Below, piece after piece: positions 1 to 5,615 of a stretch of DNA of 7,041 nt. Numbering within the stretch: position 1 is the stretch's first letter; each line of letters begins with the position of its first letter. The notes beneath the pieces were generated by a model. That model saw nothing but the letters and a program-made list of their open reading frames with translations, was not told the origin of the DNA and ran no database searches. The stretch is from an uncultured Ellagibacter sp. (GTDB lineage Bacteria > Actinomycetota > Coriobacteriia > Coriobacteriales > Eggerthellaceae). A program made the position numbers and the translations under genes. The DNA lies in contig NZ_CAKTTZ010000069.1 of assembly GCF_934617235.1 (NCBI RefSeq), positions 1 to 7,041 on the forward strand, written 5' to 3'.

Positions 1-2
1 TC

Positions 3-200
<198 letters not shown>

Positions 201-376
201 TCCTCGCCGCCTTGACGAACGACGATTGATTCGGTGCTTCGAGAGCCCCTCGTCACCGTGCCGACGCTTTGAGGTTGCCTCGTGCGCGCTGCGCGCCTCG
301 GCACCTTTTGCGATCAAGGTGCGGCGAGGGGCTTTCTTGTCGAATCGCTTATCCAGCCTAGGGGAAAGGAACCCTT
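201..376 (+). other. Intergenic spacer with strong branched RNA fold; rpoD terminator or rlmKL leader
   Basis: A 12-bp stem (one G-U) can form between 241-252 and 325-336 and is followed by TTG. Inside it, 258-264 pairs with 298-304 (7 bp) around two small hairpins: GAGG at 271-274 with CCTC at 278-281, and GCGCG at 284-288 with CGCGC at 292-296. A competing perfect 6-bp hairpin, 302-307 with 316-321, shares bases 302-304 with the 7-bp stem, so both cannot be complete at once. The right outer arm ends in a T-rich stretch (333-338), so the structure may terminate rpoD. It may equally act as a 5' leader for the methyltransferase gene. I do not recognise a known riboswitch or RNA family in it. 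Confidence 0.45.
364..369 (+). promoter_or_regulatory. Ribosome binding site of rlmKL
   Basis: AAAGGA lies 7 nt before the ATG at 377, which supports that start. No other well-placed Shine-Dalgarno-like sequence is seen near alternative starts in this frame. Confidence 0.7.
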
Positions 377-2503
377 ATGCCCGCTCACACAACCGAAGAC
401 CTCGAGTTTTTCGCAAGCTGCCTTCCCGGCTTGGAAGGCTTGCTCGCCGACGAGTTGCATGCGCTCGGGGTTCGTCGTGCGCGTCCGCTTGGCGGCGGCG
501 TGGCTTTCTTCGGCGCTGCGAAGATCGGCTTGCGGGTATGCCTTTGGTCGCGTCTGGCCTCGCGCGTGCTCTGCGTCGAGGGGCGCGTTGGCGCCGTGGA
601 CTCGGATGCGCTCTACGAGGGCGTTTATGCGCTGCCTTGGGAGGATATCTTGCTTTCTGGCAAGAGCATTGTCGTGCGTGCTCGCGGGACGAACGAGGGC
701 CTTCGCAACACGAAATTCACGGGCATGCGCGTGAAGGACGCGATTTGCGATCGGCTGCGTGAGGTTCGCGGTGAGCGGCCCAACGTTGATATCTCGCATC
801 CCGATATCGCTGTTGACGTGCGAATTCATAATGGGAAAGCCACAGTTTCGGTCGACCTTTCGGGCATGCCCTTGAACGACCGAGCTTATTTCGGCAGGAA
901 TGCGCCGGATACGATGCCGCTTCTCTGCTCGTATGCGTCGGCGCTTCTCGCGTATGCGAAATGGGGCGAGCTTGCAGGGCGCGGCTACCGCTTCATCGAT
1001 GCGCTTGCGGAATCTCGCGGCGAGGACGAGGGGTCGCGCGGCTTGAGCGTCCTCGAGCGTGAGGCAAGGGCGATTGTTCTTGATGAGGCACCCGGCGCGG
1101 TGCGGTCCCGATGGGGTTTCTTGTCGTGGGGCCGATACGACGAGGGTGAGTGGAACACCCTGCTCGACGATGCCGACGAGCGTGCCGATCGTGCGCAAGA
1201 ATCGCTGCGACCCCTTGACGCTTCCGCGCCACAGCTTGTCGCCGCGGTGCTGATCGATCCCGCAAACGACAACGCGGTCTCGGCGGCGGGGGACGCGTCT
1301 TTCGTTCGCGCTGCCGTCGATGCCCCCGAACATTCCGTTTTCGCCTGCATCGGCGGGGAGGGCGCGGTCGAGCGCTTCAGCGTTGCCCCAGCGCTTTGCG
1401 AGGATTTGGGGCGGGGGCGCGTCGCTATAAAGGTTCGCGTTTTCGAGGAACCGCCTGCGGCTCCCGCGACAATCGTCGTTCCCGATATGTTCGGTGGCGC
1501 CGAGCACGTGGTCGACGTGCACGATGAGAAGTCTTCCCAGTTCGCTTCCCGTTTGCGCAAGGTGTTCAAGGAGCGGCGCAAGTGGGCTCGTCGCGAAGGG
1601 GTAACCTGCTATCGCATTTACGATGCGGACCTACCCGGGTACGCGGCAGCCATCGACCTCTACACCGGTGCGGGCGAAGACGAGGGCAAAACGTTCGTCC
1701 ATGTGGCGGAATACGCCGCGCCTTCGTCTATCGACGAGCTGAAGGCGCGCCATCGCATGAGCGATATCTTAGCGATTACCCCCGTTGTGCTCGGTGTGCC
1801 TCCTGAGCTGGTTTTTTCCAAGACGCGCCGGCGCGACCGTGGCGGTAGCCAATATCGCGATGCTGGCAATCGCTCATTTGTGGCAACCGTCGAGGAAGAT
1901 GGGTCGCTCTTTGAAGTCGACCTTGCGGGCTACGTTGACACAGGTATTTTCCTCGACCATCGCGACACGCGGCGCATGGTTGGCGAGATGGCTGCAGGCG
2001 GGGATTTCTTGAACCTATTCGCGTACACCGGTACGGCAACGGTGCATGCCGCTGCCTGCGGCGCGCGCACGACGTGCACGGTCGACATGTCGGCAACGTA
2101 TCTTGATTGGGCGCGCCGCAATATGGCGAACAACGGCTTCTCGGGGCGGGCCCATCGCTTCGAGCGCGCCGATGTGATGCAGTGGATTACCGAGGCGCGG
2201 CGCGAACGCCGCTTCTTCGACCTGGTGTTCGTCGATCCGCCGACGTTCTCGAACTCGAAGTCGATGGGACGGCGCACGTGGGACGTGCAGCGCGATCACG
2301 TGGAGCTTCTCATCGGCGTGAGCCGCCTTCTGCGCGAGGGCGGGCAGGCCGTCTTCTCGTGCAATTTGCGCACCTTCAAGCCCGATTTCGAATCGCTTGA
2401 GAAGTACGGCGTCGAGATGGAGGACATCACGGCGCAAACCATCCCGCACGATTTCGAGCGCAACCCGCGCATTCACAAGTGCTTCATCGTCCGCAGGAAG
2501 TAG
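377..2503 (+). CDS. rlmKL: RlmKL-like fused 23S rRNA guanine methyltransferase with degenerate RlmL domain
   Basis: The 708-aa length matches the fused RlmK/L enzyme (702 aa in E. coli), which uses SAM to make m2G2445 (N-terminal RlmL part) and m7G2069 (C-terminal RlmK part) in 23S rRNA. Residues ~10-170 hold the N-terminal region and THUMP RNA-binding domain (TKFTGMRVKDAICDRLR at ~112-128; DVRIHNGKATVSVDLSG at ~147-163). The second methyltransferase domain, ~386-708, is intact: SAM motif FLNLFAYTGTATVHAA at 544-559, acidic VDMS after it, and catalytic DPPTFSNSK at 620-628. The first domain is not. The DPMCGSGT SAM motif is replaced by FIDALAESRGED at ~206-217, and NPPYGER by IGGEGAVERF at ~325-334. 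Only scaffold pieces such as RWGFLSW remain. I infer that RlmK activity is kept and RlmL activity lost. The gene follows rpoD on the same strand. Confidence 0.9.
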   Translation: MPAHTTEDLEFFASCLPGLEGLLADELHALGVRRARPLGGGVAFFGAAKIGLRVCLWSRLASRVLCVEGRVGAVDSDALYEGVYALPWEDILLSGKSIVVRARGTNEGLRNTKFTGMRVKDAICDRLREVRGERPNVDISHPDIAVDVRIHNGKATVSVDLSGMPLNDRAYFGRNAPDTMPLLCSYASALLAYAKWGELAGRGYRFIDALAESRGEDEGSRGLSVLEREARAIVLDEAPGAVRSRWGFLSWGRYDEGEWNTLLDDADERADRAQESLRPLDASAPQLVAAVLIDPANDNAVSAAGDASFVRAAVDAPEHSVFACIGGEGAVERFSVAPALCEDLGRGRVAIKVRVFEEPPAAPATIVVPDMFGGAEHVVDVHDEKSSQFASRLRKVFKERRKWARREGVTCYRIYDADLPGYAAAIDLYTGAGEDEGKTFVHVAEYAAPSSIDELKARHRMSDILAITPVVLGVPPELVFSKTRRRDRGGSQYRDAGNRSFVATVEEDGSLFEVDLAGYVDTGIFLDHRDTRRMVGEMAAGGDFLNLFAYTGTATVHAAACGARTTCTVDMSATYLDWARRNMANNGFSGRAHRFERADVMQWITEARRERRFFDLVFVDPPTFSNSKSMGRRTWDVQRDHVELLIGVSRLLREGGQAVFSCNLRTFKPDFESLEKYGVEMEDITAQTIPHDFERNPRIHKCFIVRRK

Positions 2504-2812
2504 TCCGCTCGGTGCCGGAAAGGGCGGCAGGATAGTGGCGGATCACCGCTAGAGCTTCCGCTTAAGCCGCTACCGTTATCGCTGCTACTGGAGTCTCCGC
2601 CGCTTGTACCGTCTCTCTGAAAACTTTTTGCCCAACTTGCTCTTTTGACCACGAAGTTGCCTGCCTGCTTCCGAGAAGAAGATCTGGGCGGACCTCGTCA
2701 AGGAAAGGCGCTTGGAGAAGCTGGTAAAACTGCAAGGTGGGAAAGGATTGGGGGAGTGGAGGGGGTTGGCGGACCCAAAATCTTGTGGTCGTGAAAAAAG
2801 TTGAAATTAGGT
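2504..2812. other. Gene-poor stretch between rlmKL and the tRNA promoter
   Basis: About 310 bp with no convincing gene and no clear rho-independent terminator for rlmKL. It contains several short CCGCT-rich segments and a GCTTAAGC palindrome around 2560. An open plus-strand frame without a start codon (2649-2801) contains the protein-like run SEKKIWADLVKERRLEKL, which may be a remnant. A minus-strand open frame (2562-2870) overlaps the tRNA promoter and looks like chance. The G-rich tract at about 2737-2770 is unlike the flanking genes. Confidence 0.5.
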
Positions 2813-2813
2813 C

Positions 2814-2841
2814 TTGCGCCGACTGACGAGATGGGTATAAT
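2814..2841 (+). promoter_or_regulatory. Promoter of tRNA-Asn
   Basis: A perfect -10 hexamer TATAAT lies at 2836-2841, with a weak -35 TTGCGC at 2814-2819 and a 16-bp spacer. Transcription would start near 2848, giving a leader of about 36 nt. The leader can form a hairpin, TTGCGC (2848-2853) with GCGCAA (2865-2870), just before the tRNA. Confidence 0.7.
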
Positions 2842-2883
2842 ACTATCTTGCGCGTTCGGAAAGAGCGCAACTGATTGGCAGAT

Positions 2884-2958
2884 TCCTCGGTAGCTCAACG
2901 GCAGAGCATCCGGCTGTTAACCGGAGGGTTGTAGGTTCGAATCCTACCCGGGGAGCCA
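2884..2958 (+). tRNA. tRNA-Asn (anticodon GTT), CCA encoded
   Basis: A full cloverleaf can be drawn. The acceptor stem is TCCTCGG (2884-2890) with CCGGGGA (2948-2954). The D arm is GCTC/GAGC, the anticodon stem TCCGG/CCGGA with loop CTGTTAA, and the T arm GTAGG/CCTAC around TTCGAAT. The discriminator is G2955 and CCA is encoded at 2956-2958. The anticodon GTT (2916-2918) reads AAC/AAU, so the tRNA carries asparagine. The gene appears intact and functional although it forms the junction with the element to its right, whose integrase gene ends inside it on the other strand. Confidence 0.97.
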
Positions 2959-4406
2959 TTTTGAAACTGTTCGAACCCGTTGAGGGCAAAGGTGCTCTCG
3001 ACGGGTTCTTTTTGTGCTCTGACCTGGAACTTCATCACTACTATCCCATAGCCGTCGTAGAGCACGACGCGACTTGCGAACGCTCCTACCACAAGCTCGT
3101 CGCTCCCGCGCTCCGCAACCTCCTTGAGCCACTCCTCGAAGGCCGCGACGTCGAACTCGTTCGTGTCGGCGGTGAGCGCGTCTATGCGGCGCATCGCGTC
3201 CTCCTCGGCGCGCGACAGCTCGGCTATGCGCTCCTTGGCGCCCGGCGGTATGATCCCCTGCTCGATGGATGCGAGGATGTTGCGCTGCGCCTTCCTCGTC
3301 TCCGACAGGTCGCGCTCTGCGGCCCTCAGGCGCTCGTCCGACTCCCTGCGATCCTCGACGCGCTTCGCGACGAGCATCGCGATGCGGTGCAGCTGCCCGT
3401 CGCTTGACAGGGCGCACCGCACGGCGGACGCCACGGCGCGCTCGAGCGCCTCCTTCGCCACGTGCTTGCGGTCGCAGCGGGCCTTGCGCTGGCAGCCGTA
3501 GTACGCGTACTTCTTGTTCTGGTGGTTGCGGCACGAGTAGCCAACCATGTCGTGGCCGCACCTCGCGCACTCGAGCATCCCGACGAGGGGGAAGTCGTCC
3601 CACACCTCCTGCTTGCGCCGCTTGACGGGCACGGACCTTTGCGCCGCCTCCCACAGCTCGTCGCTCACGATCGCGGGCATGCCGCCCTCGAACCTCACGT
3701 CGGCCCAGATGTAGACGCCTCGGTACTTCTCGCAGTTGACCATGTTGCGGAGGAAGCCGTACGAGACGGGCTTCCCCGTCGTCGAGCGCACGCCCCTCAG
3801 GTTCAGGTCGCGCACCATGGACGTCAGGGGCTCGCGCCGCGCGTACCGCTCGAAGACCTCGCGCACGACGGCCGCCTCGCGCTCGTCGACGACGTAGCGC
3901 CCCGTCTCGGGGTCGACCCCGTAGCCGTACACGTGCACGCCGTTGTAGAGGCACTTGAGCGCCTGGCCGCGCATGGCGTTGCGCGTCCGCTGGGAGTTCT
4001 TGATGGACTCGCACGCAGCCATTCCCTCCAGGAGCTTCTCGTAGATGACGCCCTCGGGGGAGTCGGGGATGTTTTCCATCGCCGACAGCACGCGCACGCC
4101 GTGCAGCGACAGCTCCTTCTTGTAGATCGACGCGTCGAAGGCATCGCGCGAGAAGCGGTCCATCATGTAGACGATCACCGCGTCGTAGGAACCGGCGTCG
4201 CGCACCATCTGCTGGAACTGCGGGCGCTCGTCTGTGCGCCCCGAGATGGCGTAGTCGGAGTACACGCGATCGACCTCGTAGCCGCTGCGCTGCGCGTACT
4301 CCGTGCAAACGCGCACCTGGTCGTCGATGGACGCCTCGCGCTGCTTGTCGCACGAGAACCTCGCGTAGATTACAGCCGTCTTTTTGGTCTTCTCTCCGTT
4401 CGCCAT
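2895..4406 (-). CDS. Large serine recombinase (integrase) ending inside tRNA-Asn
   Basis: Site-specific recombinase expected to integrate and excise the element through a 5'-phosphoserine intermediate. The resolvase-type catalytic domain covers ~10-150: YARFS at 14-18 with nucleophile Ser18, and DRFSRDAF at 83-90. The recombinase DNA-binding domain covers ~155-265. A zinc ribbon has Cys280, Cys283, Cys305 and Cys311, and a charged coiled-coil-like helix lies at ~347-412, as in large serine integrases. The ATG at 4406 is preceded by AGGAG (4416-4420) at 9 nt spacing. The last 20 residues (484-503, NGSPGRIRT onward) are tRNA antisense, and ~465-478 come from the tRNA terminator stem. The native protein body therefore probably ends near 464. 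The TGA stop (2895-2897) lies in the D-arm region. It is the last gene of the leftward repressor-abi-integrase module. Confidence 0.93.
   Translation of the reverse strand: MANGEKTKKTAVIYARFSCDKQREASIDDQVRVCTEYAQRSGYEVDRVYSDYAISGRTDERPQFQQMVRDAGSYDAVIVYMMDRFSRDAFDASIYKKELSLHGVRVLSAMENIPDSPEGVIYEKLLEGMAACESIKNSQRTRNAMRGQALKCLYNGVHVYGYGVDPETGRYVVDEREAAVVREVFERYARREPLTSMVRDLNLRGVRSTTGKPVSYGFLRNMVNCEKYRGVYIWADVRFEGGMPAIVSDELWEAAQRSVPVKRRKQEVWDDFPLVGMLECARCGHDMVGYSCRNHQNKKYAYYGCQRKARCDRKHVAKEALERAVASAVRCALSSDGQLHRIAMLVAKRVEDRRESDERLRAAERDLSETRKAQRNILASIEQGIIPPGAKERIAELSRAEEDAMRRIDALTADTNEFDVAAFEEWLKEVAERGSDELVVGAFASRVVLYDGYGIVVMKFQVRAQKEPVESTFALNGFEQFQNGSPGRIRTYNPPVNSRMLCR
2921..2958. other. Probable attachment site (left junction) in the tRNA 3' half
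   Basis: The integrase frame runs from element sequence straight into the antisense strand of this tRNA, so the insertion point must lie in or very close to the tRNA 3' part. The exact crossover cannot be fixed because the matching copy at the far end of the element is not in the window; I found no second copy of the T-arm or acceptor sequence up to base 7041. The boundaries given are therefore approximate. Confidence 0.5.
2973..3013 (+). terminator. Rho-independent terminator of tRNA-Asn
   Basis: GAACCCGTTGAG (2973-2984) pairs over 12 bp, with one T-G wobble, with CTCGACGGGTTC (2997-3008), and five T residues follow (3009-3013). It sits 14 bp after the tRNA CCA. The T-run is on the plus strand only, so it serves the tRNA and not the integrase. 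It also lies inside the integrase reading frame (residues ~465-478), and if the junction is within the tRNA it was brought in by the element. Confidence 0.85.
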
Positions 4407-4496
4407 GGTATGATTCTCCTTGCCTTCCGTTAACTCGGTAGGGTCTTTTGGAAGCCTCGCGCTAGGGCGGCAACCCTACGATGCGCGGGGCATCTT
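4407..4496 (-). other. abi-integrase spacer with two small hairpins
   Basis: Just after the abi stop the minus-strand RNA can form GATGC/GCATC (4490-4494 with 4480-4484) and TAGGG/CCCTA (4474-4478 with 4463-4467). Neither is followed by a T-run on the minus strand, so they do not look like a terminator. They may slow 3' decay of the abi message or simply be neutral. The integrase ribosome binding site lies at 4416-4420. Confidence 0.4.
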
Positions 4497-5414
4497 TTAC
4501 TCGTTGACGCTGAACGCGCCGTATATCGACTCGACCTTCATCTCTTTCAGCACTTTATTGAGGACGTCGGGTCCAAGGCTATTCGACAGCTTCAAGAGCA
4601 TCGCGGCGTATTGCGCCAATAATTCCACGTAAGTGTTCTTTGACAGCACGAGCTGCATATCGTTGACCACGTCCGTCACGGCGATGTCGCGCGATGGAGA
4701 TGCTTTCGCGCAATAGAACCGCTCGTCGTGCGCGCAGATATTCCTGAAATCCTTGATGTGGTCGTAGGCAAGCCTGAGCCGCCTGGGCGATATCCTTATC
4801 GGCTTCTCGTGGTCGTTCGCATAGAGCGACGAGAACGCTTTCGCGATTTCGTTCCGGATGCTCTCCGGCTGGAAGCAATAAAACTTGAACGCCTGCCCGA
4901 GCGTGAGGTATTTCATCAGCACCCATATCGGCACCTCGTCGTGATTCTTCGAATAATGCTCGAGGTAAAGCTTGCGTTTTGGCTTCCTGTGAGGGTTTCT
5001 GCCGAGAGCTGTGTTGAAATCCGAGAGAAGGAGGCCGATTTGGTTGGGGCTTGTGTCGTAGCTACTTGCGTCGAGGTACGGCTCTTTCTCGCCGATATGG
5101 GCTTCTGAGAAGCAGTACGCCGATGTCGTCTTGAGGGTCTCCTCCGCAATGGCGAAGTATTTGAAGAACAGCATGCGCAACTCGCGGTCGAACGTGAAAA
5201 GCGCGTATATGTCCGCGAACGAGGTTCCAGGTAGGTAGCGGTCATCTTTCGTCGATTCCGACTTTTCCTTGTCGATGAACGGCGCCTTGTATCCGTTGAC
5301 TACGGAATAGTAGCCTTCGCGCAACAGGACTTCAGGCGTGTTTTCGTCTGTTGCAACGCCGCGCGCTTCGAGCAGCTCGACCTGCTCTTCGATGGTTTTG
5401 AACGGTTTGTCCAT
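4497..5414 (-). CDS. Abi_2 / AbiD-AbiF family abortive-infection protein (HEPN)
   Basis: This 305-aa protein matches the Abi_2 family of phage-exclusion proteins in length and pattern. Near the N-terminus are KPFKTIEEQVELLEARG (4-19) and GYYSVVNGYKAPF (34-46). FDRELRMLFFKYFAIAEETLK (75-95) follows, PIWVLMKYLTLGQAFKFY is at 162-179, and the C-terminal FRNICAHDERFY spans 223-234. R224, N225 and H229 form an Rx4H motif of HEPN domains, which are usually RNA-cleaving. The start follows GGAGG (5419-5423) at short spacing, immediately after a strong hairpin. A prophage location between repressor and integrase suggests superinfection defence of the lysogen. A/T content is higher than in the flanking genes, pointing to separate acquisition. 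The likely action, translation shut-off by RNA cleavage, is family inference. I do not assign AbiD versus AbiF firmly. Confidence 0.88.
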   Translation of the reverse strand: MDKPFKTIEEQVELLEARGVATDENTPEVLLREGYYSVVNGYKAPFIDKEKSESTKDDRYLPGTSFADIYALFTFDRELRMLFFKYFAIAEETLKTTSAYCFSEAHIGEKEPYLDASSYDTSPNQIGLLLSDFNTALGRNPHRKPKRKLYLEHYSKNHDEVPIWVLMKYLTLGQAFKFYCFQPESIRNEIAKAFSSLYANDHEKPIRISPRRLRLAYDHIKDFRNICAHDERFYCAKASPSRDIAVTDVVNDMQLVLSKNTYVELLAQYAAMLLKLSNSLGPDVLNKVLKEMKVESIYGAFSVNE

Positions 5415-5423
5415 ATCTCCTCC

Positions 5424-5494
5424 AAAACAAGAAAACCGCCTTTCGGCGGTCTTCTTGGACTGCGACGGACGTACCGTATCGCAGCCTCATCACG
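5424..5494 (-). ncRNA. Candidate small structured RNA upstream of abi (possible RNA antitoxin)
   Basis: From the promoter at 5501-5529 a transcript would begin near 5494 and end at the T-run 5427-5424, about 70 nt. It would hold a stem GGCTGCGA (5486-5479) with TCGCAGTC (5465-5458), 8 bp with one G-U, topped by CGG/CCG around loop TACGT. The 13-bp GAAA-capped terminator hairpin follows. Promoter, structured RNA, terminator and then toxin-like gene is the order seen in type III toxin-antitoxin loci. As I recall, Abi_2/AbiF genes have also been reported with an upstream structured RNA. No tandem repeats of the ToxI kind are visible. Existence of the RNA is inferred from sequence signals only; it could instead be just the 5' leader of abi. 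Confidence 0.5.
5428..5457 (-). terminator. Long hairpin with GAAA loop and short T-run just before the abi ribosome binding site
   Basis: CAAGAAGACCGCC (5457-5445) pairs over 13 bp, with one G-U, with GGCGGTTTTCTTG (5440-5428) across a GAAA tetraloop (5444-5441), followed by TTTT (5427-5424). GGAGGAG of the abi ribosome binding site starts at the next base. It should terminate or attenuate most leftward transcription coming from the repressor gene. abi and the integrase would then depend on read-through or on regulated release. Confidence 0.8.
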
Positions 5495-5500
5495 CCGATT

Positions 5501-5529
5501 ACTTTACCTTCATCGTCAAGAAATGTCAA
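5501..5529 (-). promoter_or_regulatory. Promoter-like element inside the repressor-abi spacer
   Basis: A perfect -35 TTGACA (5529-5524), a 17-bp spacer and a -10 TAAAGT (5506-5501, 4 of 6 matches to TATAAT) point leftward toward abi. The spacing is ideal, and it stands in non-coding sequence directly upstream of the stem-loop and terminator. The same bases can also pair in a longer RNA (5551-5544 with 5520-5513; 5539-5535 with 5531-5527), so an alternative role is possible. Confidence 0.55.
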
Positions 5530-5564
5530 AGGCTCTTTGCAAACTCGACGAAAATCAAAAGGTC

Positions 5565-5599
5565 GTTAACCTCTATCAGAGCGCATCGTAGAGGTCTGA
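5565..5599 (-). other. Mutually exclusive hairpins over the leader ORF
   Basis: GACCTCTA (5596-5589) pairs with TAGAGGTT (5575-5568) over 8 bp including one G-U. Alternatively TCAGA (5599-5595) pairs with TCTGA (5580-5576). The arms interleave and share bases 5596-5595, so only one stem can be complete at a time. The arrangement resembles a switch. Confidence 0.4.
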
Positions 5600-5602
5600 C
5601 AT
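5576..5602 (-). CDS. Possible 8-codon leader ORF (MSDLYDAL)
   Basis: An ATG at 5602 follows a very strong ribosome binding site, AGGAGGAGG (5615-5607), that begins three bases after the repressor's last sense codon. The frame ends at TGA, with TAG next to it. It lies over two mutually exclusive hairpins, so ribosome movement here could influence folding of the downstream leader. Alternatively it is the start of a once longer gene broken by frameshifts. The adjacent minus frames read ALIEVNDLLIFVEFAKSL and TFLDDEGKVIGVMRLRYG, which look protein-like. No homologue is recognised. Confidence 0.35.
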   Translation of the reverse strand: MSDLYDAL

Positions 5603-5615
5603 CTTTCCTCCTCCT

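Noticed and set aside
314..1522. Long minus-strand open frame (402 codons) opposite rlmKL
   Set aside because: It is a shadow of the conserved methyltransferase gene in GC-rich DNA. It has no recognisable domain, and the opposite strand has clear family motifs.
2562..2870. Minus-strand frame of 102 codons before the tRNA
   Set aside because: It overlaps the tRNA promoter and leader hairpin, has no good ribosome binding site and resembles no family I know.
2944..4433. Long plus- and minus-strand frames overlapping the integrase (3462-4433 plus, 2944-4353 minus)
   Set aside because: Their translations are arginine/alanine- or valine/histidine-rich without motifs, while the integrase frame shows a complete catalytic domain and zinc ribbon.
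5332..5529. TTG-started minus frame of 65 codons running into abi
   Set aside because: The start has no ribosome binding site and is itself the -35-like TTGACA. The frame crosses the terminator hairpin and the abi start, and its tail is an out-of-frame abi reading.
5570..5599. H-type pseudoknot from the interleaved TCAGA/TCTGA and CCTCTA/TAGAGG pairs
   Set aside because: The connecting loops would be zero-length on both sides, which is sterically unlikely. Mutually exclusive hairpins are the better reading.
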